A stretch of 26,209 bases of DNA, taken from assembly GCA_910584065.1 (NCBI GenBank), contig CAJTZN010000047.1, positions 1-26,209 of the forward strand. The letters run 5' to 3'. The number at the start of each line of letters is the position of its first letter. The first letter of the stretch is position 1. The position numbers were made by a program, and so were the translations under genes. The notes below the pieces were generated by a model. The model was not told the origin of the DNA, did not search any database, and worked only from the letters and a program-made list of their open reading frames with translations. This DNA is from an uncultured Eubacterium sp. (GTDB lineage: Bacteria; Bacillota; Clostridia; Lachnospirales; Lachnospiraceae). Of this stretch, positions 14,679 to 22,640 are shown one piece after another.

Positions 14679-16727
14679 TCATAAATAGAAAAACGCTGCC
14701 GTCAGTATGAATAAGCTCATCGAGATCACCGTTAGAAATACATTTTTCAATCTGGCAGAGAAGAACAGCACGATACCCCCGAACACGCCCATGAACAAAA
14801 GCCGGAATACGTACTGACAAACGAGCCAGCACCAGATCGGAAGTCCCGAACCAAACCAACCGAACCACCCCTCCGGCTGCAGGCATCCAAACAACTCCCC
14901 CGCGCCATCTAATCCGTACAAACGTAAAAACACATAAAACTGAGGCACATACACGACTAAAAACGAAAGGAAGCAGAGAACAGCGGCGCATAATAACTTT
15001 CTTCTGGTCCTCGGCGTCTTTCCGCGTCTAGTCAGAGTCAGAAACATCTCCTGCCCCCTCTCTTTGTCCAGTGCAAAAACACTGCAAAGGGAAAACGTAA
15101 GGACCACCATTCCAAACAGGAGTAACATCCGGTTTCCCCTATCGCGCGGATCCATAAGCCGCAAATATCCCCCCTCATATACAAACGCTTCGTACTTGTT
15201 CTCTTTCAGGTATTCCTCCCGCTGCACCACCCTCTCAAATCCACGGTACGGACGCAGGGATTCTCCGATCTGTACAACCGCCTCCACTTCTCCTTCCTTC
15301 AGCCATTTTTCCTGCTCCTTCTTTAATTCCGAAAAACGATTCTGCTCTTCCCGAAGATAAGCACTCTTTTCATCGGTTCGTTCCCCCGCAAGTTCCCTCA
15401 TATAAGTATAATAGTAATACTCATCTTCATCCTCAAAAATCAGCCTGTCCTGATACGAAAAAAGCACTGACAGCACGAGAAAAAACACAAACACGATACC
15501 TACGTGCCCGCCTTTTCTCACCTTAAACATTTCATACCGAAACAGGTTCATGTGACTGTCTGCCGCATGATCCCGCCCCCGTTTCCTCCAGCAGAACAGA
15601 ATCCTCCTTTTTCCCTCCGACTCGATCCGGCAGTATCCGCTCCAGGACAGCAAAAAACACACGCACGCTGCGGCAGCATAAATAGAAATAACTGCCGGCA
15701 GATAAGAAACCGGACTGCCAAACAGATTTAGATTTACATATTTCCCCAAAACTTCGCCCATATCCAGACAGAAAACAGGGTTGACATATTTCAGCCATCC
15801 AAGCGCTGAATTGATCGGAATCTGTATGTAACATAACACGCTTACAGCCACGCAGCCGAAAAACAGCAGCACACTAAAGATCGTCCGTTTTCCCCATACG
15901 CAAAGGAATCCGATTACCACCGTCAAAGATGCCAGCAAATACATAATAACTGCTGTTCCTGATAATAAAAATCCCCCCACCGATAATACATTTCCACAGG
16001 AACGGTACTCCGGCACAGACTGGATGCTCCGGTTCAGGTCTCCAAGCCCGTACTGCGCATTCAATATCAAAAAATTACTGCCGTACATAACGAGTGTCGC
16101 AGCAGCCGCACAAAGAATATGCACCCCTGTCTTTGCTAAAAACAGCCGTGTTTTTCCGTAACGTGTCACATAGAGCAGACTGCGGATTCCATTTTCATTC
16201 TCCTGTATGAACAAAAGATACCCTGCCCAAAAGAGAAAAATCAGTTCTAACGCCGCCGTTACCGGAGAAAAAAATTTCTCCACCCCAAGGGAGGGAGCTT
16301 CCGTTATTTCCACCGGCTCCATCTGCGCGAAATGTCCAGCCGTCTTATCTACATTTTTTCTGGCAAAACTTCCATCTGAAAAAGAAGAAAACAGCACCAT
16401 TTTCCTTGCATTTGCAAGAATCCCCTCCCGATATTCCCCGTATGTCGCCGCGCTGCTCAACTCATATAAATAGCGTGTATATAGCTCCTTTTTCGCCTCC
16501 ATGCCATTTTCACTGCATTGTTCTTTTTCTTCCCGCGCCCGCTGGATCTCTTCCTGGCTGCTGTTCCCGCTGGAGAGATATGCCTGCCACAATTCCCTGT
16601 ACTCCTTCCCTGAATATACTTCCTGATCCACATACAGCAAAAAAACAAGGTTCAATATGACGCATACCAATAAAATCCCCCACGCATAAGGATTTTTCAG
16701 CAGTTTTACCCCCTCATTCCGTACCAT
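14679..16727 (-). CDS. ABC-2-type permease with two tandem six-helix modules
   Basis: 682 residues. The plan is repeated: a first membrane helix (about 14-34), a large charged loop with coiled-coil character, then five helices up to about 385; after a cytoplasmic basic stretch (KRRILFCWRKRGRDH) a second copy begins with MNLFRYEMFKVRKGG, one helix, another long charged extracellular loop (about 450-530) and a further five helices ending at the C-terminus. Both modules open with a short amphipathic segment, MVRNEGVKLLKNP and MNLFRYEMFKVRKG. This looks like two half-permeases fused in one chain. The start at 16727 has GGGAGGAGG six bases upstream and overlaps the ATPase gene by 14 bases. Export of a peptide or lipid-linked substrate is the usual job of this family; the substrate is unknown. 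Confidence 0.85.
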   Translation of the reverse strand: MVRNEGVKLLKNPYAWGILLVCVILNLVFLLYVDQEVYSGKEYRELWQAYLSSGNSSQEEIQRAREEKEQCSENGMEAKKELYTRYLYELSSAATYGEYREGILANARKMVLFSSFSDGSFARKNVDKTAGHFAQMEPVEITEAPSLGVEKFFSPVTAALELIFLFWAGYLLFIQENENGIRSLLYVTRYGKTRLFLAKTGVHILCAAAATLVMYGSNFLILNAQYGLGDLNRSIQSVPEYRSCGNVLSVGGFLLSGTAVIMYLLASLTVVIGFLCVWGKRTIFSVLLFFGCVAVSVLCYIQIPINSALGWLKYVNPVFCLDMGEVLGKYVNLNLFGSPVSYLPAVISIYAAAACVCFLLSWSGYCRIESEGKRRILFCWRKRGRDHAADSHMNLFRYEMFKVRKGGHVGIVFVFFLVLSVLFSYQDRLIFEDEDEYYYYTYMRELAGERTDEKSAYLREEQNRFSELKKEQEKWLKEGEVEAVVQIGESLRPYRGFERVVQREEYLKENKYEAFVYEGGYLRLMDPRDRGNRMLLLFGMVVLTFSLCSVFALDKERGQEMFLTLTRRGKTPRTRRKLLCAAVLCFLSFLVVYVPQFYVFLRLYGLDGAGELFGCLQPEGWFGWFGSGLPIWCWLVCQYVFRLLFMGVFGGIVLFFSARLKNVFLTVISMSLFILTAAFFYL

Positions 16728-17592
16728 ATAAATCCTCCTCCCGGAAATGATGCAGATACACATCATCCAGTGTAGGCCGCACCCGTTCCGCCGCTTCCTC
16801 CTGTTCCCCGCTCAAAAACCGCACCAAAATCCGCCGTCCCTCTTTCCGCATACCACCGATGAGATGGCTTTTCACAAAAGCATCCAGTTCTGACGCTTCC
16901 AGTTCTTTTTCATACACCATACCCTCCATCTCATCCTCCAGATCTTCTGCCGCTCCGCATCCGATTATATTTCCGCTCTTCATCAGCAGGATCTCTTTTG
17001 AAATATACTCCACATCCGACACGACATGAGTCGCGATCAGCACAATTTTATGGATCGCCATTTCCGCGATCAGATTGCGGATGCGGATCCTCTCTTTCGG
17101 GTCAAGCCCTGCTGTCGGTTCGTCCATGTAGATCACTTCCGGCTCTCCTAAAAAAGCCTGTGCCGTCAGCAGGCGCTGTTTCATACCGCCGGAGTAAGTA
17201 CCGATCTTCTGCCTTCCTGCCTCTTTCAGATTGACACGCTGCAAAAGATCTGGAATCTGCCGGTCTGCCAGTTCTTTTTTTATCCCTTTTAATGTTGCCA
17301 TATAATACAAAAATCTGCTGCCGGTGAAATAGGGAAACAGATTTTGGTTTTGCGGAACATACCCGATTTTTCCCACATATTCCTGACCTGCCCGGTCAAT
17401 CGGGGTGCCATTCCATAAAATACTCCCCCCGGTTGGCTTCAAACTCGCTGTCAGCAGCTTCATCCATGTCGATTTCCCCGCCCCATTTGGGCCGAGCAGA
17501 CCGTATACACCGTCTGAAAACCGATAGTTGATCTCTTCAATGGCAGTAAACCCACCATATGTTTTCCGCAGATTTCTGCATTCAAGTTCCAT
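16714..17592 (-). CDS. ABC transporter ATP-binding protein
   Basis: 292 residues. Walker A GPNGAGKST (34-42), Q-loop in YVPQNQNLF, signature YSGGMKQRL, Walker B VIYMDEPTAGLD and switch His in LIATHV are all intact, so it should hydrolyse ATP. The domain style is that of exporters of the CcmA/NatA/bacitracin-resistance type. A C-terminal extension of about 75 residues is not recognised. The ATG at 17592 follows a G-rich ribosome binding site and overlaps the end of the upstream lipoprotein gene by 11 bases; the gene's end overlaps the permease by 14 bases, so ATPase and permease form one transporter. Confidence 0.95.
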   Translation of the reverse strand: MELECRNLRKTYGGFTAIEEINYRFSDGVYGLLGPNGAGKSTWMKLLTASLKPTGGSILWNGTPIDRAGQEYVGKIGYVPQNQNLFPYFTGSRFLYYMATLKGIKKELADRQIPDLLQRVNLKEAGRQKIGTYSGGMKQRLLTAQAFLGEPEVIYMDEPTAGLDPKERIRIRNLIAEMAIHKIVLIATHVVSDVEYISKEILLMKSGNIIGCGAAEDLEDEMEGMVYEKELEASELDAFVKSHLIGGMRKEGRRILVRFLSGEQEEAAERVRPTLDDVYLHHFREEDLYGTE

Positions 17593-18736
17593 CCGACTCC
17601 CCCCTCTCCAGAATGACCTCTCTGTCATCTGTAAAGAACGAATCCCCGTATACCGCCTGATGAGATCCATCCTGCAGGGAATACTCCACGTAATCCCCCA
17701 TCATATTATAGAATCCGACAATTCCAGGAAGAAGAACGAGTTTCCCCTGATCCAGATACGAAAATTGTTCTGCCAATGTATCCCCCACGATCCACCGATC
17801 CTGAAATACAAAATACATCACTTTTTCACTGGACGGCTCATATACTTTCGTCTTTTGTTTGTCTGCCAGTGAGATCTCAAACGCTTCCATTGTCTTCGTA
17901 TCCAACACACAAAGTGCACGATCCGTCATACCGACAGGAGACAGTCCCGCCAATTCCACTTCATCAAAAATCTGTTCCGTCTTTTGTGTTTCCATATCAT
18001 AACAGTATATTTTATAATATTCCGGTGCCGTGCTGTAATCTTTATCCTCTTTTCCGAGCACCCGCCATGAAAAGTAAAAATAGATTTGTCTCCCCTTTTT
18101 ATCAAGGAATCTCACACTCTGGAATTCCTGCTCATTGATTGGGGAAATCTCCTCCGTCCCACCGGATTCCAGATCTATTTTCAATATCAGGTCATGACTT
18201 TTGTTTGTTCCCGCTCCGCCTAGATTATCCTCCGACACAACAGGAATCTTCGCCTCTGCATAGGCTGTCTGGTTTTCCACATAAACAGAATTCCCCATCC
18301 CCAGTTGATAATCTATCGTGTACAACCGGGTACGCGCGCTCCCGTCGAGATTTTCCCGGTAAACGACTCCCCGGGACAGATCTGCCTCACCGAACAGATA
18401 GATATATTGACCGGAGATCACCGGAACACAGGTAACAAACAGTTCACGGTTCAGTGCCGCCTCGCAGGCAGGGTCGGGATTGGCAGTCTCATCATAGGGT
18501 TCATGTATACAATCTGCTTTGCTGCACAGCACGATACTCTCCTTCTGCACCGGATCATACATATGCAGAAGCTTATCTTCACCTACATATACACTGATCT
18601 GACCTGTCATTGACTCCCCGCCCATCCCCAGGTAACTTTCTTTATGATCCGGTTTTTCCATTGGGCTACCCCCATTTTCACATCCCGTCAGTACAAACAA
18701 AAACGCCAGGATCAGAAAACAAACTTTAATCCTCAT
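17582..18736 (-). CDS. Lipoprotein, probable beta-propeller-like
   Basis: 384 residues. Signal peptide with lipobox LTGC, lipidated Cys19. The body is beta-rich with repeated segments of the type YIYLF, IYFYFSW, YKIYCYDMET and CVLDTKTMEAFEI, spaced about 40-50 residues, as expected for a propeller. A conserved-looking Cys motif CSKADCIHEPYDE...PAC (about 73-93) recalls a family of clostridial lipoproteins found beside ABC transporters. AAGGGG precedes the ATG at 18736 by 7 bases. Its ends overlap both neighbours by 11 bases, so it is co-translated with the solute-binding lipoprotein and the ATPase. Role unknown; outer-face sensor or transporter partner is inference. Confidence 0.85.
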   Translation of the reverse strand: MRIKVCFLILAFLFVLTGCENGGSPMEKPDHKESYLGMGGESMTGQISVYVGEDKLLHMYDPVQKESIVLCSKADCIHEPYDETANPDPACEAALNRELFVTCVPVISGQYIYLFGEADLSRGVVYRENLDGSARTRLYTIDYQLGMGNSVYVENQTAYAEAKIPVVSEDNLGGAGTNKSHDLILKIDLESGGTEEISPINEQEFQSVRFLDKKGRQIYFYFSWRVLGKEDKDYSTAPEYYKIYCYDMETQKTEQIFDEVELAGLSPVGMTDRALCVLDTKTMEAFEISLADKQKTKVYEPSSEKVMYFVFQDRWIVGDTLAEQFSYLDQGKLVLLPGIVGFYNMMGDYVEYSLQDGSHQAVYGDSFFTDDREVILERGESDGT

Positions 18737-20264
18737 GCTTTTTCCCCTTCTTCCATTTATCATACTGGCGTTGGATTTTCTCCAAAACCTCCCCATATTT
18801 TTTATCCCGCAGTTCTTTTTGAAAATTCCGTATCATCTGCTCCGGTTCCCCGTCCCCTTTCAACAGCTTTTTATAAAAACGTTCCACCTTCTGCAGCACA
18901 TGGGAATCTGCGCCCGCCTTTTTTAAATCCGGCACAAAACCCTCCGCCGGGGAAAAACGATATCTCTCATTTGCCTTTTTGTAGTACGCTTCCTTCCCTT
19001 CTTCCGGAGTTACCTCGCTAATATCGGGATATGTGATTCGCGGATTTGCCGGACAGTACTCGTACGGAGAATAGGTAAAAACTTTCCCCTCCTTTTTCTC
19101 ATAATCCGTTCCCTCTTCTCCAAAACAGAGCAGATTTGCAAGCGTTTCATCTGTGTTGACTAACGTCAGAAGCTGCATGGCCTCCTCAGGATGCCGGCTC
19201 CATGATGTCACCCCGTGGACACTATTTTCCATATGGTTCAAATAAGCTGCCGCGACAAAATGGCTTTCCGCCGGAACCCTGCTCCCGTCCTCCTGATACA
19301 AATAGGAACCATCTGTTATTTCACTTCTCATAGTAACAAATGCTGCCGGATAAGTTCCTTCCTGCACCTCCCCTAATCCATCACTATCATCACATTCGAG
19401 CTGCCCCTTCTGTTCCATTTTAGCCAAACAAGTCCAAAACCTGCAGACTTCCTCCCTTTCCCACACATTTACTACGTTCCCTTCCGAAGTCATGTACACG
19501 CCATCACACAACCTGATATACCCTATTTTGCAAAAACTCTCATACCATTCATCGCCGTCTCCATACCTCCAATTAAGATAAAACTTATGCTCCGGATCTT
19601 TCCTGTACTCTTCCATCCACTCACACAGTTCATCTATCGTTATATCTGCTTTCCCCTTTAAAACACCCGCTCCTTCCTGCATCTGATCTCCTGTTAAAAG
19701 CAAGTCAAAAAAGGCTCCCGGTTCGCGTGTATTGGACACCCCGTAAATCTTGTTTTTATAAGTTACTCTTTCCCAATCAAATGTACTGTATTTTTCCTCC
19801 AGTGTTTTCCCCATATCCGTCTGCAGCCAGTCGTCTAAAGGAAGAAGGTTTCCCAGTCGGATCTGGCGATAATACGTACCCTCTGCGTCAGGATTGTCCC
19901 CGTCGCCGTATCCGGTCCACATAAGGTCTCCCCGTCCATTTTCTTTTGCTTTTGTTATTCCCTGTTGATAATCATCATATGTATCTTCATTGATTCCCTC
20001 AAACACCACTTCAAAGTCGTAACCCAGTTCGTGAATCCTTTGATTCACAGCCCTCAGCCTACGTCCCGTCATTTTCTCTGCCCAGCCATCCTGTGTCAGC
20101 CATACGAGTTGTAACGGATTCCCTTGTTCGGAATCCGTTACAGCAGCCGGTGACACTACAGTTTCCCTCTCCGTTTCCCTGCCAGAACACGCCGTTAATA
20201 AAAACATGGCTGATATGGACAGAGCGAGGACACTGGAAATAACTGTATAAAAACGCTTACACAT
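18726..20264 (-). CDS. Extracellular solute-binding-protein-like lipoprotein
   Basis: 512 residues. Signal peptide ending in lipobox LTAC, lipidated Cys26. The fold pattern matches family 1 (sugar or peptide type) solute-binding proteins: an early NxRIHELGYDFEVVFEG strand-helix, GNLLPLDDWLQ, NKIYGVSN and the SWSRHPEEAMQLLTLVNTD segment typical of the family hinge region. No importer permease of the MalF/MalG kind lies nearby; the only transporter in the cassette is exporter-like. The ATG at 20264 is preferred over a GTG at 20273, which sits inside the AGGCAGG ribosome binding site. The C-terminus is strongly basic (DKWKKGKK). Confidence 0.9.
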   Translation of the reverse strand: MCKRFYTVISSVLALSISAMFLLTACSGRETERETVVSPAAVTDSEQGNPLQLVWLTQDGWAEKMTGRRLRAVNQRIHELGYDFEVVFEGINEDTYDDYQQGITKAKENGRGDLMWTGYGDGDNPDAEGTYYRQIRLGNLLPLDDWLQTDMGKTLEEKYSTFDWERVTYKNKIYGVSNTREPGAFFDLLLTGDQMQEGAGVLKGKADITIDELCEWMEEYRKDPEHKFYLNWRYGDGDEWYESFCKIGYIRLCDGVYMTSEGNVVNVWEREEVCRFWTCLAKMEQKGQLECDDSDGLGEVQEGTYPAAFVTMRSEITDGSYLYQEDGSRVPAESHFVAAAYLNHMENSVHGVTSWSRHPEEAMQLLTLVNTDETLANLLCFGEEGTDYEKKEGKVFTYSPYEYCPANPRITYPDISEVTPEEGKEAYYKKANERYRFSPAEGFVPDLKKAGADSHVLQKVERFYKKLLKGDGEPEQMIRNFQKELRDKKYGEVLEKIQRQYDKWKKGKKHED

Positions 20265-20294
20265 CTTGTTCACCTGCCTTTATTTCATCAAGAA

Positions 20295-20687
20295 TCAAAC
20301 TTCTATAGTCTGTTTCATCGTTACTTCTGGATTGTCCAAATATAAACCACTCCATTTGGTAACAAGCTTATATGATTTACAAGTACCTGGCAACGTATAA
20401 TTCCATGATGCACTAGAAGACCCTCCTGCTCCCGTCCGGTCAGTGTCTACTGTTTTGACCGTTCCAGAAGCAGTTTTGTATTTGTATGTTGATCTAACAC
20501 TGACATATGATTTAGGACTAACAGATCCCCATGCCGAACCTGCATTTTTAGACAAACTGCTATCACCCGACAATGTCAAGCCATATTGCTTTTTCGTAAG
20601 AGCAGATGCCTCTTTTCCTGGGTTAAACAGCGTCACTGTAAGTGCTGTAGCCATTGCTAGCGCACCGATTTTCTTAAAATATCTCAT
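20295..20687 (-). CDS. Small secreted protein of unknown function
   Basis: 130 residues. Signal peptide about 1-28 with cleavage after ASA. The mature part is about 100 residues, rich in Ser, Thr, Lys, Tyr and Gly, with likely beta strands (KSYVSVRSTYKYKTASGT; SSASWNYTLPG) and a single Cys. It is not recognised. It is not convincingly a lactococcin-972-type bacteriocin. The start at 20687 is chosen from AAGGA 7 bases upstream and the signal peptide that follows; in-frame starts at 20795 and 20747 would add 20-36 residues, and the 5' region also holds a leader ORF and hairpins. It sits between an SH3 protein and a solute-binding lipoprotein in the sigma-led cassette. Confidence 0.75.
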   Translation of the reverse strand: MRYFKKIGALAMATALTVTLFNPGKEASALTKKQYGLTLSGDSSLSKNAGSAWGSVSPKSYVSVRSTYKYKTASGTVKTVDTDRTGAGGSSSASWNYTLPGTCKSYKLVTKWSGLYLDNPEVTMKQTIEV

Positions 20688-20752
20688 GGTAATTCCTTCA
20701 ATTCCTTGTTTTTTTTGTATTTGTATGTTACAATTGTTACGCTTCATAGTTT

Positions 20753-20794
20753 TGCGTTCTTTTCGGTATATCACTACCATAAGAAAAGAACGCA
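20753..20794 (-). promoter_or_regulatory. Long RNA hairpin overlapping the leader ORF stop codon
   Basis: An 11-bp perfect inverted repeat (20753-20763 with 20784-20794) with an inner 4-bp GGTA/TACC stem. In the minus-strand transcript its 5' arm codes the last residues of the leader ORF and the stop codon overlaps the inner stem. There is no U run after it, so it is not a simple terminator. It lies 66 bases before the secreted-protein start. Confidence 0.6.
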
Positions 20795-20836
20795 TTTTAC
20801 AATGGACCCTCTGTAAACAGATTTCTTCTGATACAT
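20774..20836 (-). CDS. Possible 20-codon leader peptide
   Basis: ATG at 20836 is preceded by AAGGAGGTG, the best ribosome binding site in the cassette, with 5 bases between. It codes a 20-residue peptide starting MYQKKSVYRG and ending VLFLW, then TAG. The last codons enter the stem of the hairpin at 20753-20794, and a start codon in the secreted-protein frame (20780) overlaps its end. Such an arrangement suggests translation-dependent control of the downstream gene, but a real product is not shown. Confidence 0.4.
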   Translation of the reverse strand: MYQKKSVYRGSIVKCVLFLW

Positions 20837-20888
20837 TCTCTCACCTCCTTGTTCTTCTCATCCTGCCATGCTAATGGGCATCTTCCTT

Positions 20889-20923
20889 TGTGACAAATCG
20901 CAAAATGTAATTGTCTTGTCACA
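20889..20923 (-). promoter_or_regulatory. Hairpin with a loop complementary to the SH3 gene leader
   Basis: TGTGACAA (minus strand, 20923-20916) pairs with TTGTCACA (20896-20889), an 8-bp stem with a 19-base loop. Fifteen of the loop bases (20899-20913) are the exact complement of 21386-21400 in the leader of the SH3 gene upstream. It lies 24 bases past that gene's stop and lacks a U tract. Confidence 0.55.
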
Positions 20924-20946
20924 CTACAAAACACCCCTGCCTATTA

Positions 20947-21357
20947 TCATCTGTATCTTATATATTTTGTACTTGCGTATCCTTTGGTACCTGTCTTAAT
21001 GCGCTTGACATAATAAAAACCTCTGCTCAATTTACTTTGATCAACGTAAATGGTTACAAGTTCTCCTTTGTCCATCATCTCAAGCACAGTTGCTGTCAAC
21101 GAAGCACCTTTTCTCAATCTGACGCCATCACCGCATACTACTCCTGATAAATTCGCCAAACATTGCATTGTAGGAGACATACTGATCTCACCATCCCCCG
21201 TTACGACTGCCAATTTAACACTTCCAGTTTCACTCTCTTTTTCAACCTCTTTGCTTTTTGCAGATATTGACTGACACGTGGGAATTCTATAAACAGAACT
21301 AACCACAGCCATGAGAAGTAACACCGACAGAAACCTTTTTTTGTTCTTTAATACCAT
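20947..21357 (-). CDS. Small secreted protein with a bacterial SH3 domain
   Basis: 136 residues. Signal peptide or N-terminal anchor at about 8-24, possible cleavage near ISA/KS (33). Residues about 75-136 form an SH3_3-type domain (GVRLRKGASLTATVLEMMDKGELVTIYVDQ, then GYASTKYIRY), a fold that in related proteins binds cell-wall peptides. The segment between carries CLANLSGVVCGDG with two Cys. GGAGG stands 9 bases before the ATG. Second secreted product of the cassette after the probable anti-sigma factor; wall binding is inference from the domain. Confidence 0.85.
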   Translation of the reverse strand: MVLKNKKRFLSVLLLMAVVSSVYRIPTCQSISAKSKEVEKESETGSVKLAVVTGDGEISMSPTMQCLANLSGVVCGDGVRLRKGASLTATVLEMMDKGELVTIYVDQSKLSRGFYYVKRIKTGTKGYASTKYIRYR

Positions 21358-21385
21358 GTTCTCATCCTCCTGTTTGTTTTATAAT

Positions 21386-21400
21386 CAATTACATTTTGCG
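21386..21400. repeat. 15-bp inverted repeat, copy 2 (partner at 20899-20913)
   Basis: CAATTACATTTTGCG here is the perfect reverse complement of the sequence at 20899-20913. The pair flanks the SH3 gene. Adjacent to each copy, GCATCTTCC also occurs (20878-20886 and 21400-21408) in direct orientation. No target-site duplication was found beside the inverted copies. Confidence 0.9.
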
Positions 21401-21411
21401 CATCTTCCTCA

Positions 21412-22611
21412 TCAACCCTGTACTACGTTTTTCAATTCAAAACTATATTCCTCAGCATCTCTAGCCATAGTTATCCATCCCTCCACATTCGCCACACGAA
21501 AAATCCTGTATATCTCTCCCATATTAATACTATAGTTGAAAATATAACCTCCTCCATCTATACACGTCAGATAGTAATACACCACCCCGTCTACATTTTC
21601 ATTATTTTTTCCATGATAATATCCAAATGAAAGCTGCTTCATTTGCTCTTCTGGCACCAGTTTTGTTCCCATTCTCCAAACTTCTTCGCCATACTTACGA
21701 TACTGCTTCTCATTATTCTTGATTCCACTTTTCCACTTCTCCCTTTTTTTATCATGAATCTCTATAGACGAAAACTCCATAGAATCTATGTTAATTTCTA
21801 TCTGTACATCACAATTCCATTCACTGTTTGTTAAGGTAACGTAGTAATACTGACCATCCGAAGTTACTTCTCTTCTTACTCCTTCCGTATCCCACCCATA
21901 CAAATCTTCTAAATATTTTCGGCCTCTTTTCGCCGCCACTTCGCCGCTATCTGTACTACTTATATCGACTCCTTCTTCATCTTCCTTCTCATCCGCCACC
22001 TTTTCTTCTGATCCTCCCTGCATTTTCTGCAAAGAATAATCTCTCTTATACCGGAAATCCACGATCTGCAGCAATTCCTCCTCGTTCATTTCCTGATCTG
22101 GCAGATAAAATGTTCCATTGTCATAACAATAACATAATTCACCCACTTTCACATCATCTTCTGCATTTACACATTTGAGTTCAGTCTTTGGAAAAATCCC
22201 TTCACGCTTATATCTCTCCCCTAATTTTGTAAGCCTCTCTTCTTCTGCATCAAACAAATCACGAGAATACAAATCCGCGCTTATCTGCTGTTGTTGGGAA
22301 ACTGAATAAAATTCTTCAACTTCCTCCGGCTTCATTGAATTCAATCTTTGTTGATACAGTTTAACTCCCGCTGTTACCACCGCCGAAACCGATAACATGC
22401 TGGCAACAATAACCGCTGCCACTTTCGGAAACCTCCTCTGACGCTTCTTTTGATCCGGTAAATGTTCTAAAACTTCCCTGACTCTCCGCTTATAAGACTC
22501 CGGCAGCGGTTCCGCTGTCCGAATCAATTCTTCCCGGATTCTTTCATCAATCTTCTTTACATCTTCACCCTCATCCCCACCCCATATAGAATCATTTGAC
22601 ATTTTTGACAT
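21412..22611 (-). CDS. Probable anti-sigma factor, single membrane helix
   Basis: 399 residues. N-terminal cytoplasmic part (1-62) with a charged helical segment (IDERIREELIRTAEPLPESYKRRV, in pieces), one membrane helix at about 63-84, and a large extracellular part of about 315 residues rich in Glu and Tyr with an acidic low-complexity stretch (about 210-230). It is directly downstream of an ECF sigma gene (29 bases), and the topology is that of anti-sigma factors that hold sigma on the inside and sense outside. No zinc-binding HxxxCxxC motif is visible, so it is not a ZAS-type factor. GGAGG stands 4 bases before the ATG. Function is by context. Confidence 0.75.
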   Translation of the reverse strand: MSKMSNDSIWGGDEGEDVKKIDERIREELIRTAEPLPESYKRRVREVLEHLPDQKKRQRRFPKVAAVIVASMLSVSAVVTAGVKLYQQRLNSMKPEEVEEFYSVSQQQQISADLYSRDLFDAEEERLTKLGERYKREGIFPKTELKCVNAEDDVKVGELCYCYDNGTFYLPDQEMNEEELLQIVDFRYKRDYSLQKMQGGSEEKVADEKEDEEGVDISSTDSGEVAAKRGRKYLEDLYGWDTEGVRREVTSDGQYYYVTLTNSEWNCDVQIEINIDSMEFSSIEIHDKKREKWKSGIKNNEKQYRKYGEEVWRMGTKLVPEEQMKQLSFGYYHGKNNENVDGVVYYYLTCIDGGGYIFNYSINMGEIYRIFRVANVEGWITMARDAEEYSFELKNVVQG

Positions 22612-22640
22612 TTTTCCTCCCTCATTTCTACTTCACATTT

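Noticed and set aside
20295..20687. Lactococcin 972-type bacteriocin
   Set aside because: Size, secretion and a nearby ABC transporter fit loosely, but the expected Trp/Gly-rich motif pattern is not seen.
20899..21400. Miniature transposon bounded by 15-bp inverted repeats
   Set aside because: The copies flank one gene symmetrically, but there is no target-site duplication and the gene fits the operon. One copy lies in a hairpin loop, so an RNA role is preferred, though not proven.
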